A stretch of DNA of 60,000 nt from Liolophura sinensis (lineage: Eukaryota > Mollusca > Polyplacophora > Chitonida > Chitonidae): contig NC_088300.1 in the NCBI RefSeq assembly GCF_032854445.1, positions 31,541,608-31,601,607 on the forward strand, read 5' to 3'. Below, piece by piece: positions 10,686-22,604 of this stretch (within the stretch, counting starts at the first letter, position 1; the number at the start of each line of letters is the position of its first letter). The notes under the pieces are model-generated. The model was not told the DNA's origin. It searched no databases and saw only the letters and a program-made list of their open reading frames with translations. The translations under genes and the position numbers were made by a program.

Positions 10686-11699
10686 TTGTCTCGGAACCTC
10701 ACATCACGCTTTGCTTTAATCAGCATAGAGCTTGAGCTGCAAAGAAAAAATGTCAACCTATAATTTTATTCCTGAGCTACCAACCGATGTGTACTATGGA
10801 AAATTTTTAGCTGGTTGAAATTCACATATAGCCCATATAAAAAGATGACTCTGCCTTTCACTCGTTTTAAAGAACAGAATTAAGTAATTTCATGACAGAA
10901 ATATATGTTCAGCAGTTTTCATGTTTATACCGATTATACTACATGAGAAAGAATATTACAGCAAATAAATTATCATGATATACTGCAATTAAAGTGAGAT
11001 CACTACCAGCAAGAAGAACACCGGCAAATATGTTGCCTCTCGAGTAACATAACAGTGAACAAGATTTACTGGAGACTGGTTTTTGATCGCAGACGCTTCA
11101 GGTTTGATACAGAGCTGTTTTCAAATTTCAAATGATTTAGCATCTTCTGATTCCTCTGACATTGGGTTTGGCAATATTTTTTTCAGAGCAGGCTCTATTT
11201 AAAAACCTGATTAAGTTACCTGCCCTAGTCAAATATGTCGATGCTGACAGTATAGCAAGTTACTTAGCATCACCAACGAATGGCGGGCCCACATGGCCTA
11301 GTGAATAAAAGATCAACATGATGCATTCCATAAATCGACAGACGAAAAGGTAAGGAACATAATTCTCTGCAAAGTTCAGGCCATGGAGACGCATGTAATG
11401 GGTAAATTTTGTCTCGAATGCCATGACAGACAGCCACAGCAACTGCCATGGCAACTGCATCAGGTTTTTAAATGGGATGCACTCTGATGTTAATATGGGA
11501 CCATTTCGCCAAACCTAACGTCTGAGAAATCTCGGACTATGTTCATCCGATGCGCTTCCATCAGTTTACGTCACAAAAATATGCACTACAAAGCATCAAT
11601 AAAATCTGTTCCACGAACTGTATACGTCTATGAAGAATTAAACTGGCTGTGCACGCAGTACGGGTAAAGTATTTCAGCAAATAACTGTTAAACGCTTGG

Positions 11700-12100
11700 A
11701 TACCTAGTTTATCCACGGATCACCGCCGTCTCTTTACTGTTGACTACAACAACAACAATGGACAAATCTCTTCGTACCGTCAACTATTGCATCTATGTTC
11801 AGCCTTGGCACTCTTAATTTTCGATGTACAACGCGAGCATACAAGTTTATATCACGAACTTTTATCCAGATTTTTGAAATGGATTAACGAAAAGGTGTAA
11901 TTTACAGAAAGTTGTAAAATGTCACACTGGTTTTACATTTGACCTACTTTGCAGCGCCACCTTACGGAAGGTAGTTCCCCGAGAAGACAGCTCCCAGAAT
12001 TCCCATCACCAGGAAATGGTTGTAGTTTTGTAGCGGGTGTTTTAACACTTGTGATTGACAGGTTTTGAGTAAGTTTTCATAGTTGTTTTAGCACTTTTTG
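11700..12100. promoter_or_regulatory. Putative bidirectional promoter with first exons
   Basis: A locally CpG-richer block. On the minus strand an exon ending at 11966 with donor GTAAGG could be the PCMT1 5' UTR exon that joins 10736. On the plus strand an exon ending at 12068 with donor GTAAGT could start a divergent transcript. A CTCCCAGAATTCCC element (11990-12003) resembles promoter motifs bound by ZNF143/Staf-type factors. Everything here is inferred from splice-site-like sequence. Confidence 0.3.
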
Positions 12101-13651
12101 TGGCGAAATGTCAAGGAAAATGCAACCAACGTTCTGCTAATGTAATCTGCACAGATGCGATCTCAAAACAGAACAAAGTAGCAAACGTGAAGCCGTGTTT
12201 AACTCGATTTTTTGTCAGTGAGTGGCATTACTCGGGTATTAGGCTCGTTTGACCACTTAACTCCACAAACCACGTGGCAGTTTCAAAACACGAATAAAAG
12301 AAAAATACCTAAGTTGGTGTGCGCCTTTGTGGCTAGAATTACAGTCAGAACGTGATCTAGCCAAAATGCCCTCCACCTAAACGCCCTCTATATATAATGA
12401 ATGTTTAAGCTGGCAGCATGGACTTCGATGTGCATGTATGCCTGCGATAACACTGTATGGATTCTATATGTGTTGTACGTATATATGGCCTATTAATGCT
12501 GCTTTTGTAAAATACACATTTTAAAATTATTTCTGGACTTTAAACTTTCTAAACTGGTTGCATGTAAATATTGTTGTATGGAGAAATGAACACGATCTGT
12601 TGTGGACTTGATATTTCTGACGAAGATTACACAGTTACGGACGCATACGCAGTGCTTGGTGACTGACCTGTGTTGTCGTTGTAGACCATCAACTGCACAC
12701 GCCATGGACCCCTGACGTTTTAGTTAGAGGGTGTTTAGGTAGAAGGCATTCTTGTTAGAGGGCGCTTTGACCTGATATTTGTGGCTAAAATATCACTGCT
12801 TGGCTTCAGTTTGAAACACGTTGTATTCCTGCATTTACCTGATAAATCATTCCAGTATTTCATCATCGGCTGTGATGAATCAAGTCTTCTGATAAACTTA
12901 AAATCAAAACCATGTAAAAACCATAACACAAACTGGACATGCTTCTTCATCTAGAGTGACATAAACAGTCACACAAATATGTATTGGCGCAGAATTTCAT
13001 ATAAAGTAACATACTATGCATCTGAAGCATTCAGTGGCATTAGTTGTATTTGAAATTATTGTTACTCTGTTAATTCCGCTATTTTCATTAACTCATGTGA
13101 AATAATCAAACTCAGTGCTTGGCAATTTCGCTGCAATGAATGGTGGCTCGAAACTGTAACTAGTGGACATGACAGCCAAGCAGCAGATGGCAGTTTGCTG
13201 TACACGTGAGGAACTATGTTCATCTTGTGGAACAAACTCTTCCTGGTTAGGTGAAATGTTATATTTATTTACATGATGGTTGGTTGATGCCATGCTCAAG
13301 AATTGTCTCAGTTACTAGTATTATACATGTGTATAAATGTATTGGAAGATTTGGTTTTATAGGTGAGGAAAACCATTGTGAACAGGGATGAGTAAACCGT
13401 CAATAGTTTGCCAGGCATCGTTTATACAGAAATGCACTTTGTGAAGAATGCACCTCAAATATATTCCATTAATTTATCCCAGGGTTAACATTTCTTACCT
13501 TTTTACTCGCTTAGTTTGAAGAATTAGAATGGGAAAATTTTGTCTCCTCGGTTTCATGCTAATATACCAGTGTTGTTCTGAGAACTGTAATAAAAATGCT
13601 GTCTTGCCAACTTTTATCAACATGATTGTCTTGTTTTTGTTTCTTGTGTAG

Positions 13652-13708
13652 AATGGATGTAGAATTCGGTGCAAATTGTCTTACCATCAGATCTGTGACC
13701 ATCTTGAT
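13652..13708 (+). other. Candidate small exon of a divergent plus-strand transcript
   Basis: A 57-bp block between a good acceptor (TTTGTTTCTTGTGTAG) and a strong GTAAGT donor. Two frames are open, one beginning MDVEFGANCL, the other NGCRIRCKLS. Joined directly to the 18651 exon, both frames meet stops, so it would be 5' UTR of the downstream gene or part of a noncoding RNA. Confidence 0.35.
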
Positions 13709-14062
13709 GTAAGTTGCTGTTGAACTATTCCTTTTGCATGGATTTAAGGTAAATACTCATCATAGTATTAAGGCATGCACTAAAACTTTTCATTTGCTAA
13801 AAGTTTCAGCTGAACTTTGGAATTCACATGAAATTTTTTTGTATGTTTCTACAGAAGAAGGAAAATTGTCACATGCTTCAAAAGGAGTGATTTTATAAGA
13901 GTGAAAAGAAATTTAGCAAGCAAACAGAAAGAAGCATGCTTCACCCAGACTGTGTGGTCTTGCTATGATTTTAATTTCTGGGCCCTCTTACATGTACATG
14001 TGGCTACATGTGCACAGTACTACATGTATCACATGACAATCAGAACTGTATGCAGAACTGTA

Positions 14063-14287
14063 TGATTGGTATTTTATGCCGTACTCAAGAATATTCCACT
14101 TATACGACGGCAGCCAGCATTATGGTTGGAGGAAACCCACAACCATCCACAGGTTGCTGCAGACCATCCCAGGCCGGCTAGGAAGCCAGCATGAGCTGGG
14201 CTTGGAATCACATCGACCGCATTGGTGAGAGGCTTCTGGGTCATCACGCTGCGCTAGCGCGCTAACCAACAGAGAGACAGAGGCCCC
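14063..14287 (-). repeat. Nearly full-length SINE
   Basis: Minus orientation, with the GGGGCCTCTGTCTCTCTG-type head at 14287, the full core, and a truncated 3' tail at ATTGGTATTTTATGCCG. No clear target-site duplication was seen. Confidence 0.78.
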
Positions 14288-14654
14288 TTGATGAAGGTGT
14301 AAGCATTAGCCTAGTGGTGGCCAGGTACAAGGCAGCACGATTGTAATGTGGGCAAAACAAGCTCAATGCAACATTAAACCTAAAGCAAACAAACCTATCA
14401 CAGTAAAATAATATGTAAGTGCTGGTATACTGTCAAAAATCTTGATTTTATAGCCTCTAGCCCTACATGTAATTTCATTTTGTATGGTGAAGCATGGTGA
14501 TTTCATCAGTCTTATCTCCTTTTCTTCCTTGATTTGATACTGTTATCTCTCATACGACCTTGTCATGATTTTGTACATGTATACACACATATATAAAAAA
14601 TTTAATCTATGCTCACATACACATGGTAGCTGTAGACAGATGAAATTGTACATG

Positions 14655-14876
14655 TACTGTAATTCTTCAACCTTTTCACATGTTTGCAAGGTGTTTATTC
14701 AATTGTATTCTGAAGGTATTATTCGGTGTTGACTGATAAAATTATACTTTTTGTGAAGCCCTGACACTGGCCAATCCAACCAATGTAGTTTTGTCTAAAA
14801 TTGAATTAAAAATCTTCATAAATTGCACTGAAAGTTGCTCCTTCATATATGTGTGAAAATCTTGATGAATTAGGGA
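14655..14876 (+). repeat. MITE family copy A1
   Basis: Starts TACTGTAATTCTTCAACC and ends at GATGAATTAGGG, nearly inverted. Its interior (CACATGTTTGCAAGGTGTTT, then GACTGATAAAATTATAC) is shared with copies at 22429 and 53983 but differs from the B subfamily. Confidence 0.65.
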
Positions 14877-16197
14877 ACATGAATTTACTTTTCAGTAAAT
14901 GTAAAAGGAAAGAAATATCTGATTTATCAACTCAACTTGTGTAGATTATAAAAGATATGATAACTGCTGTTTGTTATCTCCTCTTGCACAGTACATGTGG
15001 ACTGCACACCTCTATATCACTGATTTGTATTAAACTGCCAGTCTTTGCTGTATTGCCAGGCCGCATAGACTCTATTCAAATACGCATTACATCAATAAAA
15101 TTTAATAGTTAACGATATGTTATATTTAGGGTATATTCATTCACATACATGTGTGCTTTAAGAACTTGAAATGACCCATTAATGTATGGTGGCTATTTTT
15201 TTAAAGAAAATAATGTCTGAAGTAGTTTGCTGTTGATGTTTTGGGCATTTGGACTCATTAGTTGTTCTAATTTCATGCTTATTACCTCTTTTTAAGTCCT
15301 TGTTTTTTTGTTTTAGTCGTATAAGTTTTTTTTTTTTTTTGTGAAAGAAATAGCAGCACATAAATATATAATGGTATAAAGTGAATCAATGAAGGAAATG
15401 CATTAAAAAACCATTTTTAATTTCCTACATATTTTGAAGTGGGCTGAGGTACTGCTTGATTAGAATTAATGAGTTCATTATCCTTTTCCAAATAGCTACA
15501 TGTAATTAATCAGATATCAGAGAAATCCACACACTTGTAGCTAAACAGGGATACTTCTAAGCCTGTAAAATGCACATGTGTACACATATGTACACGTATG
15601 CAAATGAGTGGGCAGGGAGGCATTTTGTGGGAGACAACCCAGGCGTATCATTATAGAAGCTTGTGTATACATGTGTACATATCTCCAGGAGGATGGTCAT
15701 AAATTCATCAGTTAGACTATGGTTTTCTGTGCATACTTGTAATACCTACAGGACCATTTATGTTGTTGAAGGGACAGCAAAATGCGCTGAACACTCATTA
15801 ATTTTGGGAGAATAATTAGCCGGTCACAACATTTTTTGCAATTGTCTTTTGTGTGCATGGGACATGAGTGTTCATTTGACCGTGAAATGATATTGTTACA
15901 TTGCCTGCTTTATACACAGTCGTGTCTTCATTTCTCAAAATATACATGTATTCTCACTACTGTTTTTTTCAGCGATGGTTTTCTTTTCAATGCACAGAAA
16001 AATCCATTCACTGATATATATTATTCCCACTAGACTAACAGTGCATAGTGTGGGCAGCATTTTTGTAAGAAAAAAAATAAATGAAGGAATGAATGAAACC
16101 TTAATTTAAAGAGACTATGCATTGAAAAAAAAATGGATTACAGAAGACCTTAAATTAGTACTGTAGTATGTTAGCATGCTCATATAAATTTACCTTT

Positions 16198-16294
16198 TCT
16201 CAGTTTCCTCTCACCATAATGCTGGTCACCGTTGTATAAGTAAAATATTCTTGAGTACGGCATAAAACACCAATCAAATAAATAGATAAATGAA
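16198..16294 (+). repeat. 5'-truncated SINE
   Basis: Plus-oriented 3' part: CTCACCATAATGCTGGTCAC, then the core, ending in an ATCAAATAAATAGATAAATGA tail region. Confidence 0.72.
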
Positions 16295-18663
16295 TTTATC
16301 TTTTCACACGTCTGCCTGTGTTTTGTAGCGGATTTATTTCAAATATGTAAGTGTAAATATGTTCAAGCTTATGTCAACGCTGGAAGTGCTATCATAATTT
16401 CATCCTTGGGTTGTACTTGTGAAAGTCATGAGAAAAAACCAGCAGAAATGTTGGCAAAGTGAAAGATTCAGGACTACATGATGTAGATCACATATATACA
16501 GGGTTGATCTTGTGGATTAAGATGGTTTTCTGCTCTGCAAACAGGAGTACAAGATGAAGGGCGTTTTGTGAGCGACTGTGTGACTGGCTTAAAACAATAG
16601 TATGATTCACTGGTGAGATCTTGTATGATTATCTGGACACCATATGTGATAGAGCCCTATAGCTGACAACGTGCTCAGCATACATATTATAATACAATGT
16701 ACATGTCCCTCTGATCTGTCTCTGACCTCTGCATTCTCAACAGACGGCGGTCCCTTTCTGGGGAGAATTTTTAAAAAGCAGTTTTTCATTCACAAAGAAC
16801 ATCTCTTTATCTATTTCTGGGCATACATACTTTGTTAGGCCTGACAGGTTTTTGTAGGGTACTTCTCCGTTATCTATAGCCCGTTGATCTGGGTGATACA
16901 GGAACCCTGAAAATCAAAATTAGCTTCCTTTTCTTTTTTTTTTTTCTTGTCTTTGGTTTTTTTTCAGGAAGAGAATAGAAATATTCACTGGAGATTTTGG
17001 AGCTCGTGGCTACTGTCAGAGAAGCTCAACAACACTGTATAAAGAGGATGGAATTATCAGGCGTAAAAACTTGACTCAGGGGATAGCCACATATGGCAGG
17101 CTGTTGTCTTATTACTTAACAATCATGTGTGCTAGCTATTTTTATCAGGCCAGCTATCTTTGGGTGTGCCATGAGCTGAGCTTATATTCAGCAGAACTGA
17201 TCACATATTCTCCAGCTACTGTCCACCTTTGCTCTGCATGGAGAAAGACAAGCTTGCTTAGTCTCCTGGAAAATATAGGTCATATCCAATAGAAAAGGAT
17301 TTCTTTTTGAATTTTACCTTTCAATATGGACGCTGTGATATGTTTGTAAGGAAGCCAAGAATGTTGTCAGTGAATGAAAAGTGTTGTCTCAAAAATATGG
17401 GCTGGTTGTGATGAATTTTGCTGGTAGACCTTCGCGTTGCTTCTGCAGACCGCTGATGTCATGTTATGAACATAACAGGTTAGATAATGTTGAAGATTAT
17501 GAGCGTTAGCATGACCCAGTATAAGGGAGTGATTTTGCCCAGCCTTGACAGGGATGGGCATTCAGTTCAGCACCTCCCATTAGGGGTGATTAACTGGGAT
17601 ATCTGCTAGCAGTGGCAGAATTAGGTAGAGAGGGCTACTGCTGCAGCCGTTGTCCACAGTGTGCACTGTGTTGACAGGTAGCTTGTTGTGTCCTCAAGTT
17701 CCCCGCTGTGGTTTGACAAAGCTGACGGCTGCTCGCCAGTACAGGAAGATGTTCTGTTTGACAGGGATATAGACAGTGTCAGCACACTCACAAGCACAGA
17801 GAAATCTCCACTCCCACGCCGTGAAGCCAAGCCCGCCAAGAACTGAGACGGACCTTAACCTAACACTACATACTCTCTCCTGTTTGAGTTGATACAGAAA
17901 GGAAATCCTAGACAAACTACTTTTTGTCTTTTATGTTCCTCTGGAGGAGCTTACCATGTGAACTACTGGACATATTGTTATGTGAATAATGAGGTGTGTT
18001 TTGTAGGAGAATCTGTATCTGCTGTGACTCAGAAAGTGACAACTTTGCTGGAGGTATATAAACTTTAACCTAGAAATGTGGCCTGAGAAAACACAGTTCA
18101 GGTTATGTCACTGCCAACATCAGTGTTACCAGTATAAGCTTGAATGAAAAAACTGATTACCTGAGCGACACCTGGAAGTTACCTGTAATTAAGGATTGTT
18201 CTTCTTGGTGGAGTTTTACCTGTTACAAGTGTATACAGCTGTGATTGATCTTTCTTTGTAAGGTCTCGTTCTTTCTTTCACAGTGACGCAGCCAGTGCTT
18301 AATTGTCATGTTCTAATTACTTTACAAATTTCCTTGAAGTCACTAATGTCTGTTTTCAAGGAAGCCTAGCTGCATGTAGCTGGCTTGTTTACAGACTTGT
18401 CTGGCAGGTATCTAAAAAAAAGTAAAAAACACCTTAACAGAATTAGGTGACCTGTGATTTGTGCTGGTTTCACTTTCTCTGGGGGAAAAACAAAGGAGTT
18501 ACATGTACATGGATTTCAGTTTAATACAGTGTGGGGAAAACTAAGCTTGTTGCATTGTGAATGGCATGATGCCAGTTGCCATTAGAAGTACATGTGGAAT
18601 ATGGTTCATGAGCTGCCTGTGGCATTGCTCCTGTATGTAAGTGTCCACAGAGAGGCATAACAC

Positions 18664-18756
18664 ATGGAGGGTAAAATGGCAGCGGACACAGGAAATTTAC
18701 CTCTGACACGTCGCCAAGCCATCCGCAGACGAGGCTACAATTGGAAGAAAGACCAG
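18664..18756 (+). CDS. First coding exon (leader 1) of an unrecognised long gene
   Basis: ATG at 18664, with an in-frame TAA two codons upstream, opens 31 codons that end exactly at a GTAAGG donor (CAG/GTAAGG), phase 0. The peptide begins MEGKMAADTGNLPLTRR and has a strongly basic stretch, RRQAIRRRGYNWKKD. It joins in phase to the exon at 28283. It cannot be spliced directly to 59568, where the frame would hit TGA, so it requires the middle exon. The exon may start at 18651 after TGTCCACAG, or be a true first exon. I do not recognise the family. Confidence 0.55.
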
Positions 18757-20122
18757 GTAAGGCCGGCTTGAGAGAAGCATTCTTGTCAATTGTGAACAGT
18801 TGACAAATATTTTGTGTATCCGGGACACTTTATACAGCCTCATTGTTAAGATGAATTGCTGTTGTTCAGGGAGCATGACACGGAACTGGAAACAGCTTCT
18901 TGGCTTTGAACGCACTTTGTATACACTTTATGGACAGTGGTTTATGTGCTCTATGAAAACACAGAAGATATTTTACATTTACAGAATATTTTGATGAACA
19001 TTAAAATACTGTTTTATACTGAAGTTCAACATTTTTCAAGTGGCACAGTTTGCTTGACTCTCATTGATATATTCATCTATAAAGAGGACTGCCTATGAGT
19101 TTTTTTTGTAAGGTTTGATTAATTTTTTATCAGAAAAAAGTGTTGACATCAAAAATATTAATATAGGGTCTTTATATGTGCTCCAGAGAGGGCATTTTTA
19201 CCTTCCAACTCCATACATATGTATGTATGTGGGACAATTTTCTCAGTGCACGTGTTGTCTTTTGGCAGTCTTTTTTTGACTCGTAGCATAAAGCTGTTCT
19301 CTGTAATGGGCGTAGCAGTAATGGACGATGTTTTTCAAATTTTATATGATTGTGGCTCATGATGCTAGTTGAATGTTAATTGTATTCAAAATAGAAGAAA
19401 ATAAAATCTCTCACAACACAATTTGATAAACAATTCTAATTGAACAGTATTAAAATGTATTTAAAATTTTTAGAAATGCACACTTTTTTTTTTTTAAAAA
19501 TGTCCTTGGAAAGATTGAATTAGAAATTTAAACCTAACATTTCCACTTCTATGCATGGCTGCCCTTAAAATACATATACCTTATTAGTGGTGTATGTGAA
19601 GTACACTGTACTACTGTGCAATAAGAACACAGTAATTCCCCAGTACTGATGTAATGATATACTGTCATGTACACATGAACTGGGTTACAGTAGGTGCAAG
19701 TTGAACTAGGTTTATGCTGTGCTAATCCTGTTTTACCTGGCCCACTAAATAGCAAAACATGTAGTATATATAGGTACAATAAAAGGTAATATACAGCCAC
19801 AACATGCATCATACAGTAACACAGCAAAGGGAGAGTTACCTCTGCTCAAGATTATACAGTTTGTGCAGATATCAAATGTCATCATATTTCCTTTACAAAC
19901 TTCATTTAAATGTAATATCTTTATAGATGCTGTCTTATCTAACAAGGAAGCACATCTTTGTTAAAGTGCGTTTGAGGGATAATTATCATGTATTAAATTT
20001 GCATACATTAGAATATGCAACCTACAGTCAGCCGTGAAAGGGAAAAGTATGTAAAATATGTAACCTTTTCTCTTTAATTCAAGTTCATTGTCTTATTTGT
20101 ATATACACACACTGACTAGTAG

Positions 20123-20270
20123 TTATTTATTTATTTGATTGGTGTTTTATGCTGTACTCAAGAATATTTCACTTATACGATGGCGGCCAGCATTATGGTG
20201 AGAGAAAACCGGACGAGGCCCAGAGTAAACCCATGACCATCTGCAGGTTACTGCAAGACCGTCCCACATA
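20123..20270 (-). repeat. 5'-truncated SINE abutting a tandem array
   Basis: Minus orientation: TTTATTTATTTGATTGGTGT tail complement and core up to the ACCGTCCCACATACAC region, where the SINE sequence stops. The 40-bp tandem array begins a few tens of bases later. Confidence 0.75.
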
Positions 20271-20299
20271 CACTCACTAGTACATGTGCCTGGGACTAA

Positions 20300-20732
20300 T
20301 ATTACAGTTATATTAGTCTCAGCTAGTACACTGCTGATGTTGGATAGATATATTAGTCCCAGCTAGTGCATTGCTGATGTTGCATAGTTATATTAGACCT
20401 ACCTAGCACATTGCTGATGTTGGATACTTATATTAGTCCCAGCTAGTACATTGCTGATGTTGAATAGTTATATTAGTCCCACATAGTACATTGCTGATGT
20501 TGGATAGTTATATTAGTCCCAGCTAGTAGATTGCTGATGTTGGATAGTTATATTAGTCCCAGCTAGTACATTGCTGATGCTGGATACTTATATTAGTCCC
20601 ACATAGTACATTGCTGATGATGGATAGTTATATTAGTCCCAGCTAGTGCATTGCTGATGATGGATAGTTATATTAGTCCCAGCTAGTACATTGCTGATGT
20701 TGTATAGGTATAGCAGACCAGCTAGTACATTG
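20300..20732 (+). repeat. 40-bp tandem repeat array, about 11 units
   Basis: Successive units carry TATTAGTCCCAGCTAGTACA followed by TTGCTGATGTTGGATAGT. Period is 40 bp with scattered substitutions. Variants alternate between AGCTAGTACA and ACATAGTACA. The last unit decays at TATAGCAGACCAGCTAG. The array is intronic. Confidence 0.9.
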
Positions 20733-21264
20733 CTGATGTGGCAAGCATGCTGCTTGAATCAATGCAAATCTCCATAGAATGTTAACATGATAATTGATGA
20801 TTATGGTACCGGTACATCTACTAGTACTTCAACACTAAAGTGCACTTTTTCATGTCCACCTGCCATTGGTGCTAGATTAGAAACCAATTCCACAGAGACT
20901 GTTTGAGGTTAATTCAAATGCTTGCTATTGGGCTATGGGCGGTAACATCTAATGTTTGTTAGACAGTTGTAGCCATAAAAATTTGAACTAATATACTGTG
21001 ATGAACAAAGTCAAGGATCAAAGATGTTTGTGGTATCAGTTCAAACAGTAAATCCACGGGTACATTGTATTCATGCATGGTGTATATATCAAGTGCTAAA
21101 TGTTTCTGTTGAAAAAGACAACTCTGGGTGCAGATTAGGTCATTAACGCCATTATGCTTAATTAGTAGTATATGAAAGTATGAGTACCGGCTTATACTTG
21201 CCACTCTGTGTGAAATGTTACCAAATTAAGTGTACTGTATGTGTACATTGTCAAGTAGACACTG

Positions 21265-21266
<2 letters not shown>

Positions 21267-21311
<45 letters not shown>
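21267..21311. repeat. (TA)n microsatellite
   Basis: About 22 uninterrupted AT dinucleotides. Probably length-polymorphic and prone to assembly error. Confidence 0.95.
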
Positions 21312-21312
<1 letters not shown>

Positions 21313-22428
21313 GAAATGTAGTACCACAACTATACATGAACATTTATGTGTAAATATGCATGTTTGAGTACAATGGAATTACGCACTAGCCAACATAGGT
21401 AAACGTGAGGTGAAAATAGCTTATTAGATCTGCTTATTATCACAATGATGAAGTTACATTTTGTGTGTAGAAATTATATGCTAGAATATTATTGCACTTT
21501 CTAAATCCACACAATGGTCTACATAATGACAGACACGTATATCTATTTCTTAAGTAGTGTACATGTACATTCCTGAAGGTGTGGAAAATAAAGGTTTCAC
21601 TGTGGGCAGTTTTGAAAGTGTCTTGATGGCTGCACCCTGCATGTGTTAGCTGACGTGAGAATGTCAATGTACGTGCACCTGTTATGTGCACATCTGATAA
21701 CTAATAATAGACCTGAAATTGAAAATTGTCCAGAAACAAAATGACATAATGACTTTGTGTGATATGGAGTCTTTGCAAATAATTATAGCCTGAGTATGCT
21801 AATTTTATTTCTACGAAATTTTTTTCCCCCGGTAACTGCGTCACCAAGGTGTGGCAACAGGAACTGATTGGATGAACATGTGACTGTGCAGGATGGTCAT
21901 GTACTTGATCCGTTTGCTTTTGTGGTGATGGTGAGGTGTACGGCTTGAACAACCTTCTGTCTGAGAGCGCGGAGCATTCAGTGTCCCTATCAGGAAGACC
22001 TTTACTTCCTGCACGGGGGTTGCCCATTGATTAATAGCTGTTGAATTTTCATTCAAAAAATTTCTGTACAGCCTACCTGCTTGAACACTGACAATTTCAA
22101 TACATCCCTGTGTATTTTCTGCTGCCTTCATATTACGTTAAGTGCTGTAATTCCTCGTCGGATAGTATGACTACTTCACTATGTAATTTTGATGTATCTG
22201 TACATTCCGCTGTCATAAATAGAAAATTGGGAAATCATGAACTTACTGAGGACAGTCTGATGTTTCATTTTTTTCCACCCCGAATTATGTTAGTTACAAT
22301 GATCTAGCTGTGAAGGCAAAATACTTATATAAAGAAAATGCTACAAGAAAGTTACTTGTAGTAGTGTTGATGAAGCGTTGTAGAAATAAATTTACTTCCC
22401 CCTGTAAAAGCCTGTTATAGAAAGGCAG

Positions 22429-22604
22429 TACCGTGATTCCTCAACTGATTTACATGTTTCCAAGATGTTTTATATCTAAGCATATTCTCAGGGTGTTATT
22501 CTGTGTAGACTGATAAAATTATAACCCAACCAATGTAGTCTCCAAAATACATCCAAAATCTGTGAAAAAAAGGTGCATAAAGAGAATATTGAGGAATTAG
22601 GGTA
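22429..22604 (+). repeat. MITE family copy A2, internally deleted
   Basis: Left end TACCGTGATTCCTCAAC, internal GACTGATAAAATTATAAC, right end GAGGAATTAGGGTA. About 40 bp shorter than copies A1 and A3. Confidence 0.55.

Larger units (their letters stand above)
12069..18650 (+). other. Intron or intergenic stretch before the unrecognised long gene
   Basis: Apart from the candidate exon at 13652, SINE copies (14063, 16198) and a MITE (14655), no exon with both splice sites and an acceptable phase was found. The block 17615-17840 is GC-richer and has a coding-like frame without ATG; see findings. Confidence 0.4.

Noticed and set aside
16968-17292. An open frame after a strong acceptor (KRIEIFTGDFGARG...), phase-compatible with the 13652 exon
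   Set aside because: No acceptable donor follows, the downstream half reads like noncoding sequence, and no family motif is visible.
21701-22131. Overlapping minus-strand ORFs of 96-108 codons
   Set aside because: No recognisable domain, no flanking splice sites consistent with a gene, AT-rich surroundings.
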